From assembly GCA_035048485.1 (NCBI GenBank), contig CM068584.1, positions 57,227,739 through 57,291,738 on the forward strand: a stretch of DNA of 64,000 bases, read 5' to 3'. The stretch comes from Pteria penguin (lineage: Eukaryota > Mollusca > Bivalvia > Pterioida > Pteriidae). The notes beneath the pieces were generated by a model. It was not told the origin of the DNA. It was given only the letters and a program-made list of their open reading frames with translations, and ran no database searches. The position numbers and the translations under genes are program-made. This document shows, in pieces, positions 1 to 12,800 of this stretch; within the stretch, counting starts at the first letter, position 1; every line of letters starts with the position of its first letter.

Positions 1-785
1 TACACATATGAAATATGAAAGCCTTATCTCTTACAATTCAAAAGTTTTTGATATGTTCAAGGTTCAAGGTTAAAGTTAAGAGGAAAAGGTCTTGTTAAAA
101 GGAACACACATGAAATATTAAAATCCTGTCACCTACCATTCAAAAGATAAAACATGGACTAATTTTTCCTACATTTAGGTAAAACTTCAAGGTCAAGATC
201 ACAAGGTTAAATATATGCACATGTGAAATATTAAGATATATCACTTTATATATTAATATTTTAAATATTAAACTTTGAATATTTATATTTTTATATACAG
301 GTACATCTTTTGATTATTCTGCTGTTTGGATGAGTGGGAAAGTTAGCCTGTAACCCGGTTTACTACACCAAATGATTTACTATTTTCATATCAAAATGAT
401 TGTCCTAAGTCAGTATCGTAACTGCACTAAATTCAAATATTTTTGTGTTCTTATTTGTTTTCTATATCATTACATTAAATACTTCTGTCATATGGCCAAG
501 TCAGTAATTTTCTTTCTTCCTTCATTATAATACTGGAGCAAATCTATTCTAAATTATCTACAGTAACTATTGAAATAATATTCAGAATAACCAAGCTTTT
601 TTTACCTTAAAAGGTTGACTTAAAAACTTTATTTTCAGAAGGAAAATAAAACCAGAAATGGTGGAATTAATGCATTTAAGGAAAGATTACAGTATCACTA
701 CAATAAATTTTCTGATCAAAAACATTATGAGAACATAAAACTAATTTACATTGAAAAAAAACCATCATTTAAAGAACAACATTAC
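1..785. other. Intron with degraded R4-like repeat
   Basis: Positions 1-240 carry AAGGTCA-type tracts and the phrase about cells of CTTACAATTCAAAAG seen in R4 copies. The rest is AT-rich and I see no gene in it. Confidence 0.4.
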
Positions 786-896
786 CTTGCAAAGGTCCTT
801 TTGTCCCTTCATGTGCCACATCATTGATTTCATGATAGAAAAACATCTCTACACATTCATCTTCTTCTGGTAACCAAATGTGACGTTTTGTATCAG
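786..896 (-). CDS. C-terminal Trp-containing module exon; gene continues beyond the window
   Basis: 111 nt from acceptor GTTACTTTCAG to donor TTGCAAG|GTAATG, phase 1 to 1. It reads (T)DTKRHIWLPEEDECVEMFF, then HEINDVAHEGTKGPLQ. The pattern W-x-x-E-E-x-x-x-V-x-x-x-F recalls, from memory, a short module near the C-terminus of zinc-finger/recombinase-like proteins in other animals, perhaps Myb-like. The exon ends inside a codon, so at least one more exon lies to the left of position 1. Confidence 0.84.
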
Positions 897-3800
897 CTGA
901 AAGTAACAAATTAAAAGTACAGTGCAAGGTTTAAGTTGGTAAAGTGCTTGGCTTGGGACAATGCGGTCTTTGTTAGGAATAACAGCAATGATTTTAATGT
1001 GTCTGGTCTTTAGAAGACAGTCAAATAAGAGGTCCTGTATCATGGTACATGTTTCACTGCTGGTGTTTATGTCTGAACTTTTATGCAATGTCTCAGCACT
1101 TTTTGGCACTAAAATAATGCAATAATATCAATGTGATGTAAAATGACAATAAGCTAAAAACAAAGTGTAATAACTTCTATTTATTGATATATATGGAGCA
1201 CAACAATAGTTATCTACTATCCTTGCCAACAAAACTGTGCAATAGAAAATTGCCATGAAATGAGTATGTTTGAAGACACAGTTGTGGAAAATTGTCTAGA
1301 TAATTAAAACATTTACTTGACACATCAGTGTTATCATTAACTCACTTGAGCTGAACGCTCATGTAAGCTATGGTCATAGCATGCTGTCCTTTGTCTGGGG
1401 TAAACTTTTCACATATTTGACTTCTCCTTTGCAACAGAAATCTATCAAAGCTTATAGGAAGGAAGTACTCAAGGTCCAGTACCAAGTTTGTCCTTTTTGA
1501 CCCAATCCATAATCCAAGATGGTTGCCATGGGTCCTGATTGGTTGACACCTTTACTACTTACTACTACAAAGGTTTGGGGTTTTTTTTTTTTTTACCCTT
1601 TTTACCCTTTTACTACTTTTTCTCAAAAACTGATGCACAGACCTTACAGGAAATAAGAACTCAAGGTCCTCTACCAAGTTTGTGTTTGTTGACCTGATCC
1701 GTATTCCAAGATGGCCACCATGGACCATGATTGGTATTTTTGACTTCTGCAAAACCAATGCACAAAATTTCACCAAACCTAATAGGAAGTAAGTACCTAA
1801 GGTCTTCTACAAAGGTTTGTGTTTTTTTACCCAATCCGTAATCCAAGACAGCCACCATAGGCCCTGATAGGTGGACACACTTTCAGCTTATTCTCCAAAA
1901 CTGCTTCACAGAATTTCAACAAACCTCATAGGAAGTTATTACACAATTTATGTATAATACACTCACAGTAACAAGAATGGACCAACAGAAATGTGGAAAA
2001 GTCTAGAATGATTTAATTTGGGTATCACAACTTTTACTCTATACACTTACTTGTTTTTTTCTTTTCCTCTCTGTTCTGTAATTCAAAGATCTCTAGTTTA
2101 AGTGCCTGACTTTCATCACAATCAAAATTTTCTTCAATCTCTTCTGTTGATGGATTATATGAAGGATCTTCATCATTTACTTTGTTGGTACACGAATTTG
2201 AATCATATCTTGGAACCTATCAATTTTCAATCATATTTCAAGGGTAAGTAATATTCATCAACAAGTTTAGAAACAGAAATTTGATAGTAAAATAATCCGA
2301 ACAAAACATTATACTTCTAAGGGACAACACTCACCTAAGCTAAAAATGATTTTGTAACAAGAGGCCCAATTGGACCTATATCCTTCACCTGAAACATTGA
2401 AAAAAATTACCCCTTCTTGTAAAAACCCAAAAGTTAAAGTTTTGTTAAAAATTTAAATAATAAGAAGTAAAGGAACACAAACATTCTGCATTGCAAATTT
2501 CCGGCCTCACGACCTTTATCAAGCAATTTTTCAGATGAAAATACAAAGCGAAGTAAAATCCGTGTTTATATTTCAAAGATACATAAGCTTATGTATCTTT
2601 GAAAACCTGAATATGTCAAAAAACGTAAAAATCATTTATTAAATTTAAAAAAAATGAAGAAACTTGAAACATATATCCTTCTAGAACATTCAGATGCTAT
2701 TAGTTTTATTATCCATACAGTGGTTCTGGAGAAGATTTTCAAAGAGGGATACCGCTGAGATCTATTTTTAGCCATGGTGGCACCACCTATCAAAGGATTG
2801 GGAGGAAATGAAGACACTTAGCAGAGGACCTTTAATACTACCTGTATACCACAATATCCTTGAAGTGGTTCTGAAGAAGTCAAAAATGTGCAAAAATTGG
2901 TCCCCCCCCCCTCCCTTGGTTTTTGGAAAGCCTTAAAAATTAACAAATGAAAGGACTTGAAAGTCCTCAAGGTCGGAATTGCATGGTCAAGTACATCAAA
3001 GATAATAAAGTCGTGATCCACCAAGAGATTACACACCAAGCGTGTAATGTTTAGGATCAGTATTGACAAAAACACGTTCTGCGCACAGGTGCTCGTTTTC
3101 ATATAAACAATGGCTCCGCCCTGTACACCCCCGTACGCCTCCGTCTCGTACTATATAGTTATCTCATTCTCTATTATCACTTTTGATCTTGACAGTAGTG
3201 TGAAATTAGCAATCTGGACAGTCTCCCGCTGTACATGTACATTTGGGGAAAACCACGTCTACACATGTAGATCTATAAATAACTGGCTATTTTTAGTAGC
3301 ATTACACATCAACAACTACCAAGACGTTTGTTTATCGTTGTGACGAGAAGATTGTAGAGTACTTTGAATTCCACTGCTATATAAAGAAGCGATATTCTCA
3401 AGTTTTATTAATTATAATACAACGGATACTAGTACAGACTAGTAGTGTACTTCTTAAATTACGGCACAGCTACACAACAATGTCAATCGTACTTTTTCGG
3501 GACTTTCCGTTGAGTATTCGGAAAGACTGCATGTCCTCCAGCGCATAAATATATTAAACTCGTCTAAATCAATGGAAAGACGGCACATCTATTTTCTCAT
3601 CTGATCAAACTTATCTTGTATTGACTCGTACAATATGAACTATAAGTACTAAAAGTAAATCTAATCACGCTTTTCTAAATATCGACGCACTATTTATACA
3701 CGAGGAGGTATTCTCTGCGTTCCACGCATTCACCACAGCACATTGTAACGACTAGGGTCTGGAATTGCTACGCAATTCCGACCAAAAATCAAACAAGAGC

Positions 3801-6800
3801 AACGCCTAGCGTGGCATAATACGCCCGTCGCTTAATTCGGACAGGATCAATTCGCATTTGGCATGATTTTCATGAAAAACATCTGACATTTACTGAAGTT
3901 AATTGCGTTTCATAGCATTTTATCATAGGATAAGTCCAAGGGCAATAACTCCTGCAGAAATGGTCCTATCAAATCCATCTTGTAACTTGACCTGCAAAAA
4001 AAACCTTGAAATTTTTTGGGAACAAGCTCCCCCCCCCACCCTTCCTAAAATTATAAATTTCTCAAAAATGAAGAAAAGGATATCAATACCTGTAAAATAT
4101 GTGGAAGTTCTTACATTTTATTTGTTTCATGGTAAATTTCATAATGTTGTTACAAAAATTAGATTTTTAATGAATTTTCAAAACGATATCTTGAAATTTA
4201 TAAGTCCAAGGGCAAAAGTAGGTCAATCGTAACAAAACTCAAACTGGTACTGACGCCGCTTGGAATAAAGCTATATACCAAATTTCAACTCAGTATCTTG
4301 AAAGACGGCCAAAAAAAGTCCGGAAAACATGACCCCCGACAGACGGACGCACGGACAGATGAACAGCGCCACAACATAATACATCCCGTCTAATGACGGG
4401 CGTATAAAAATGATTGAAAGAGACCAAATAAGAGAATCTTTATAGGCTGAATGGGAAAAATGAAATTTTTCTCAAAGAAAATCACAAAAGACCAAATCAA
4501 TGTCAAAAAATCATCAAATTATTCGATTTCAGCAAAATGAACAGACTTGAAACATACATCCTTCTAGAGCACTCAGATGTCATTGATTTTATCATCCACA
4601 CAGTGGTTCCCGAGAAGAAGATTTTCAAAGAGGAGTACCTTTTAAGATCTATTTTAGCCATGGTGGCGCCATCTGGTAAGGGACTTGGAACAATGAACAA
4701 ACTAGGTAGAGGAACTCAAGTACATCATGTATACCAAGTTTAATGAAAATCCTTCAAGCAGTTCTGAAGAAGAGGTTGAAAATGTGAAAAGTTAACTGAC
4801 ATACATCAGACGATTCAGTATGACAATAGCTCACTTAACCCTTTGGCCAAAAAGGACATTGTGGTGGACTATGGGTATCCGAAAAACACACATGTACAAT
4901 ACTAAAAAATCGGGAAATTACATTGCAAAATAATAAAAACTTTTTCAATGGCACAAGAGAAAATGACAAACTTTCTTCTTCCAGTGACAAAAATATGTAG
5001 TATGCATAAGACGAACTATGGATAGTATGAACCAGTTTAAAGGGTCCCTAGCAATTCCTTATAAATGTGTTTTACTGTATAAGAAAATGATGCCGTTTTA
5101 CATGAAAATTTTCAATTCTGAAAAGAAGTAAGTGGATTTTGACAAAATGCACAAACTTAATGACATGTACACCAAGTTTCATCAAAAGCCTTCATGCAGC
5201 TCTAAAAAAGAAGTGAACAAGAGGCCAAAGTGGGCATATATTGCTCACCTGAGTACCCTAGCCTTTGAGAAAGTATTAATAGAAGAAAACAATCTACAAT
5301 GAAATTATTCAGCCCTCACAAATGTTAACTAGATCATCAGCCAAGCAGAACAGAAACAGAATCATTTATTCCCACATACTTCTATCAGGTAGATGATTTT
5401 GATAATCTAGTTTGTGTCAGTAACCTTCAGACATTTGTAAAATGATGGAAACCTTTCATGACCTACTTTTGCCTCACGTGGTACCACCTGTTGAGAGATC
5501 TGGACAAAAACAATAAATTTACTAGGGGGGGCATAAATATTTCATTATTACCAAGCCTCATCTAAATCCTTCACACCTTCAACTGAAACAAAATTACAGT
5601 ATCAAATTATGATAAATTGGAACACAACACATCCCCTTCCACATACCACATTTGAACATCACGAGTCCTACGGTAAAAAAATTATGCAGCGGACATGAAT
5701 CAGGATGGATGGACAGACGGACAGACATGGTGATTCCTATATACGGCCCAATCTATGTTTGCAAGGGGTATAATAAATCTTGTAAGGAGTCATAAGTATT
5801 TCATTCCTATTAAACTTCATCTAAATCTTAAATTGAAAATCCTCCAAAGGAAAGTCGTGTACAATAAATAAATAAGACACACTCATTTCGCACAAATTTT
5901 CGGACACATGCCCTTTATCAAGTGAATTAAGAGAAAATTACAAACAAACACCTGGAATCAATGTTACGGGTAAAAGCGAATAAACAAACCCCCCCCCCCC
6001 CCCCCCCTCCTATTTTTTTAAGTTTAAAAAAATATTTAAAACTCTAAAAATTGAGATATTGAAAAAATCATTTTACAGAAATAGTTCTTATCATAAATAA
6101 GATTTAAAAAATTTGCCCTCAGTGGGGTTTTAACCCACAACCTTAAGATTCCTTGAAACCTTTCATTACCAGTTACTGTAATATTACAATCTTAAAATCT
6201 TCATAAAAGATCCAAAAATTAAGATGTTGACAAAATACTTTCACTGTGGCATTTTTTGGCCTTTTTATTATTAAATGAAACCACATTATCAAATTATAAC
6301 ATGAGGAGCAACAATTAGGAAAGTCATTTGCTTTTGCATTGAAAATACCAAGCCCAAAAAGACGTCAGAAAAACATTAAAAATTTTGTTTCTTAACGGAA
6401 CCAAAAACAACAACACTTTTCCCACATTCCTATGCATTCAGTTTGTCTCGGTATGCAGTCGGTCTGAAGAAGAAATTTATCAAAGGAGGGTACCCTCTGT
6501 GACCTACTTTTGCTAAGCGTGACGCCACCAGTCAACGGATCTGGACAGAAACAACAACACTTGTAGGGGACAATGAGTACTTCTTGCATACCAAGTTTCA
6601 TTAAATTCTGTTCAGCATTTCTTGAAAAGAAGTTGAAAAAAGTTTAAGAAGACAGATGCCGGTCGGACAGACTGATGACGGATGCCACACCATGACAATA
6701 GCTCACTTGAGTCTTCGGCTCAGGTGAGCAAAAACAAATTAGATTAATTTTTTATGATATAATTCCTTTCATACATGTTTAAAGTTCTCTGAAATTGGTC

Positions 6801-9800
6801 CGTTATTTCTTCACTATTTCTCAACACCTCTAAACTTCTGCTGTGGTGTCAATATATTTGATTTTACAGTTATGAAAATGTGAGAAATTATTTCGTCAGA
6901 GAAAAAATTAATGGATGAGATATACCAATAATTTTTAAACCAATCAAAATGAGTGTTACACTTAAAGTCAAATGATTTGATAGAATTAATATAAGCAACA
7001 AGAGTTGTCAGAAGACCATGTAGCTCACAATTGAGGGCATTGTCAGAGGTCACGGTCCTAGATGAAACGGTCTTTCACAATGTATGCATGTGTGAAGTTT
7101 CAAGACCAGTGTGCGAAATTAGCGGTAGACCGCCGCCCGTGACTACCCCAAAACTCGTCGGGCTATCCCAGATCGAATTGACCGCGTCCGACCGGTAGCA
7201 ATCATGTTACCTTTGAAATATTTTGAGGGAGCAAGGCCCTCTATGAAACCGAAACTTAAAACAACAACGAAAGAAGAAAAAAATAGAAAAGAAAAAAAAA
7301 GTATGAAAAAGAGGTTAGAATGCGTGCATTCAAATCGCATTGGAAAATCGGATGTGACTGGCTAAAATTTGAACATACAAAAATGTTTTGTACTATATGT
7401 ATAGAGTTTTGAGGTAAACAATCGGGCGATTTACATCCTGGTAACCAAGTTTGGCTTACTGGATGTTCGAATTTTAGGCTAGATTCCATTAAAAAGCATG
7501 AAACTTTATCTATCCATGCAGATGGCTCTAAGGCAAAATTGAACTTGAAAAACGTCGCACAATCTGAGGCTGCTAAAGCCTTGCGACAGTTAAATGAAGC
7601 AAACTACTCTAGATTGTTGTTGCATTTTCGAAATGCACATGCAATAGCAAAACGTGACAAATCTTTCAAAGATTATACATGGCTATGTGACCTTGATAAG
7701 GCCAAAGGCCTGGACATAGGAGAAATATACCACAATGATAAATCAGCACGAATCTTTATCAAACATATTGCCATGGCTGACTGTGAAAATTGTGAATGAC
7801 CTGAATGATGCACCATTCTATGACATACAAATGACATCTGGGCTATCCCAATTTTAATGGGGCTATCCAAATTTTATTCAGGATAGCCCCCTGGACTATC
7901 CCATCAATAATCCCAGTTTCACACACTGCAAGACTCTAGCCCTCTTGGTTCAAAATTATAGCCCAGGTTAAAGTTTTTGAAAAGTAGGTTAAACACCAAG
8001 GTCAAGGTCAAAATGCCAAAGGTCATGGAAGCCAGTGTGGCCTAATGGATGAGGTGTTCAGCTTGTGACCGAGAGGTCAAGGGTTCGACTCCCACTGGGG
8101 GCACACCGGTGTTCTGTCTTTCGGATGAAACAGTAGAAACCAAGGACCTGTGTCACGGTAGGTGTGGCACATAAAAGATCACTCACTGCTTTGGGTAGGT
8201 CCATTGCACAGGTCTAAATTTCTATGCAATGCATCAGGCAGATGCCTTCACCATATACGTGAAATATTCTTGGAGTGACGTTAAACCATAATATATCAAT
8301 CAATCAAAGGCCTGGTTAAAATGAAAGGGTCTTTCACGAGGTATGCATGTATGAAGTTTCAAGACTCTATCCCTCTATGTTCAAAATTTAGAGCCCTGGT
8401 TAATTTTTTGTGTCTACACCATGGACACTGACACTAGCGCTATGACATTAGCTCCCCGGACATTCGACCGGGCTTGCTAAAAATGGTTTTGCAAGTTGCA
8501 GAAATATCTAGTAACCCAGTACATGAGTAAATGAATACTTACTACTGCTCTCTTGAAATAAATTACCAGGGTTTATTGTTGTAATGTTTATCTGAATATC
8601 CACACAGGTTTTTAATTAAATCAATATAAATGTTTACAAGCAATACATGTATATGAATGATAGATAGTAAAAATTCTTGTTTTATACTGATGACAACTTA
8701 CTTTGATGTCAATACACTGGTTTTCACTATTTTTTCTCTTTAAAACTACAAATGAAACAAAATTCAAGACTGTTATATTTGATGAATATGATAAAAATTA
8801 AAATACTGATATAAGAATGAAAAAAGAAAAATAGGGTGAAGCTACGCAAGGCTAGAGTACTAGAGTTACAGCAGATAGAAAAGACTGAAAATATTGGTAT
8901 CTAGATGATTCTCAAATATTATCATATATTATTAACTGCTCATCAGGATCTGATCATATTTCACATAGTTTACAAGTCAAGTTCTTTTAAATTGAGGTAA
9001 TTTAAGATGTTATCAAAAGGGAAGGATGCCTTGTTTACCAATTGTTATGCCAATAGATTTTACAGTCAATATGACAAAGGCAAGGTGACCACTGGTAATA
9101 AGGGCCATACTTCGTAAGCGAGTGCCTAGTATAGTAATTACTGTCTGTCTGTCTAATATTATGTCAATCTGCAAAACTTTAACATTGGCTATATCTATTA
9201 CACTGTCACTGTAAGAGCTTTTATATTAGGCATGTTTCTTCTTTATGACAAAAGTTTACCATTGGTACCAAAATTTATGATCATGTTACAGTGAGAATTG
9301 ACCTACATTTGGGAAACTTTAACATTGACCATACCTATTGAACTGTAACCATGACCTTTGAATCAATAGTATTCTTCCTCTCTTAAAAAGTAAGTACATT
9401 AAAACACAAATATAGCGATTATGCCTTTATTTTAATGAATTAATGTCTACAGTGAATTATTGTAAAGGGTCACCTGAAAAATCCCTGTATCTGTGTGTTT
9501 ATTGCATTTCACAAAATTTTGATTCAATATAATGAAGAATACTCCAGTCATCCAGAAACCAATAATTACAATACATTTTCATCAACTGTTACCTTGAGTT
9601 TCACCTTTTGACCAGTAGTTTTCTATCTCTCTTGATAAGCAAGCATAGAAACAAATTTGATTTGAATTTGTTGAAAGGTACCCAAGTTATCAAGAAACCA
9701 ATGTGTGATGGAAAAAAAGAAGAAACTAAGGACAGAAGGACAGACGAAGCAAATCCTTAATGCCACCTGCCATACTTTTCGGGGCATATAGACTCTGATT

Positions 9801-12800
9801 TCTAGTACTTTATTAATGCAGTATACTTTATGCTTTATTAGAAATATATTACGATAACTGGAATGAAATATATGAATTTAAAAGGGGAATAAATATCTTG
9901 TTTAACCCATGATTTCCCTGGTATTTCTTTTCAGACAGACAATTTTTTCCGGACATGTGTGTAACTTTATCAAATAGGTCTGAATGGCCTATAGGAGGTC
10001 AAAGGGTTTTTTTAGACAGAAACTGTAACCATTACTTTAACCTTTTGAACTTTTGGTCAAAACTCCCCTTTGTAAATGATAACAACTGTTTAAAATATCA
10101 ACCACATGCATAAAGAAAATCAAAATGAGTCTGTGAAACACAAATTTTGCGGAGAATAACAAAGTCTATACATAGGGCAAATTATAAACTGTAGGTCAAA
10201 AGTCACAGTCATCGACGTGAAGTCAATGACATTAGCGTAATTTGAAAGGGCTTAATTAGTGGAGTAAGCATGCAAACTGTGAAGTCTCTCTCATAGTTCA
10301 AAAGTTGTGGCAAAGGTTAAAATGTACAAAAGACAAACAAGTAAAAAGACAGTATCTCGATGATCTACTGATCTGAGGATGCAAAAATGAATGGAATGAA
10401 ACAGTATTATACCAAAACCAGTATTATGAATCATAATAACATAAAATTCAAAACAAAACCAAACTGCAAATTGTAATTAATTCAGATCTGACTATTGGTG
10501 GGTTGTTCACCACTTCCATCCAATATGCAGCATTAACTTTCTGAATGACTCCCATCCTCTTTTAGCACACAAAGTTATGGTAATTTACAGTATAGATGTT
10601 AAAAATTTTAATGCTTACCTTGAGGTTTTATACAGTTTACAGTATTCTGAAGACTAAGCCAAGCATCATCTGTGAAATATTGTTTTGTTCTTTTCTGAAT
10701 TTCTTTATCCAATATAATCCTTGACCATGGTATCAAGTTTTCTGGGACAGTTTCAACTTCATTTTCTTCAATTAACCTTCCCAAATCCAACACTTCAAGC
10801 AAAGGTGCATCTTCAGCTACTTTCTCCAAGAACTCTAAAATCAAAAGAAACTCAAATGTTAAAACACTAATATAATTTTCAATGAAAAGAATAAACTAAC
10901 ATAACAAATATTTTTCTACATGCAAGAGCAATTTTCTTATCTGATATGATTCCAACTGATAGCATTATTCTTGTTAATCAACATTATACAGTGCTTCTTC
11001 CTATACATAGCTACAAGTTAACTCTTTCCGCCAGAAGACTTGTTAAGTCTTCAAGAATAGTGATTCAGAAGGAGTCAATGCCTAAAAATTACAATCAAAG
11101 TACCTATGGGGGAGTGCTTCTTCATATTATGGAATATTTTAAATAAACTGAGTTCAGTAAAGAACATAAAATCAGGAACCAGAATCATGGCAAAGCAGTT
11201 AATAACTTAAATTTACACTTCAATACTGAACACTCTAAAATGAAGTTATTTTCTGGAAAACCATATTCTATTTTTAGTAACAGTGTCTTACTTATTTGAC
11301 CTACTGACCCCAAACATAATCCAATGCCAGTTCTTGTCACGTACTATCACTGTGTAAAGTTTCTTCAATATTGTTCATTCCTAACTCAAGTTACATCTAG
11401 AAACCATGACTTGGACACACAGACAGACAGAATGGACAGACAGACAGAAAACAAACACTATGGTCTCCTCTGGTTTCACTGGCAAGGGACTAAAAATTAT
11501 GGTATTTTTGGAAACATGTTGTCAGAAGAACTACACATGTAAACTGTAAGGGCCCTACCTCTAACGACACACCAACACAAACAGACAACAATGCTGAGGG
11601 TATAACAATACAAGTAGCTCTCCGAACAATCGTCTGGGCAAGCTAAAAGAAATTAAGGAGACACTTTTGCACAAATTTTTGGCCTCCTGGCCTTGATCAA
11701 GTGAAAAAAGTTGGAAATATATACAAATATTAAGTAAAATCAATTATACCATTAGAACAATATAATGTTAAGTTCGTTATTTTTCATGTTCTTACCTAAT
11801 ATATTTTCCTGCAGTCTATCATCTGTGTCAATATCTACAGAATATATAAGAAAGAGTCTTTATCAAACAATAATATTAGAATTCAAGAATCCCAAATGGG
11901 CCATCATTTGGTAAATAAATTTGTAGTCATTAATTCTCAAACAAGAAACCACTAAAAACGGTATGGCCGGATTGCAAAGCAAATTCAAACAATGTCAAAG
12001 TCACAAGGTCAAAAGCCATGGTATCAATTGAAAGCATTCATCATTAAGAACCTATGTATGAATTATCAAAGTCCTATTCCTATTGATTCAAAAGATATAA
12101 TCAAAGTTAGTTTTCAAAAGTAGGTCAAAGTCCAAGGTGAAGGTCACTAGGTCAAAAGTCATGGTATTGATTGAAAGCACTTACCATAAAGAACCTATGT
12201 GTGAAGTATCAAAGCACTACTCTAATTGATTCAAAAGATGTAGCCAAAGTTAAAGTTTTTTAAAAGAAGGTCAAAGTCCAAGGTCAAGGTCAAAACATCA
12301 AAAGTCATGATATCAATGGAAAGCACTTGCCATAAAGAACTTATGTGTGAAGTATTAAATCCGTATTTCTAATGATTCAAAAGATATAGCCAAAGTTTAA
12401 TTTTTTTCAAAGTAGATCAAAGTTCAAGGTCAAGGTATTTAGGTCAAAAGTCATGGCATAATTTGAAAGCTGTGGTCATAAGGAAATAATGTGTGAAGTA
12501 TCAAGTTCCTAGTCCTCTTAGTTGCCGAGATTTTGCTTCAACCAGGAACTTTAACCAAAATCTTGACGGACGGACGGACAGAGCCAATCTATAGACCGGA
12601 ATTGCTTTGCAATCCGGCCAAATATACAATACTTACTAGAATTAACTCAGTAACAAGAAACCGTCAAGGATGGTATGACCGGATTGCAAAGATGCCTTTG
12701 TAAGATGTGGATATCCTCCTATCAGCAACAAAGTTCAAGATGACATTGACCCACTGATCAAGTGATAGGGATTATCTACTTGACTATGTATTGCCAATGG

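Larger units (their letters stand above)
6997..8481 (+). repeat. R4 dispersed element with two nested insertions
   Basis: Starts AACAAGAGTTGTCAGAAGAC and AGCTCAC; ends GACATTAGCTCCCCGGAC then GGCTTGCTAAAAA. Inside it are the hAT-like element at 7107-7928 and a tRNA-derived SINE at 8029-8308. R4 is therefore older than both. Confidence 0.68.

Noticed and set aside
3374..3420. TATATAAAG box as a promoter
   Set aside because: No coding exon or repeat gene follows on the plus strand, and such motifs arise by chance in AT-rich DNA.
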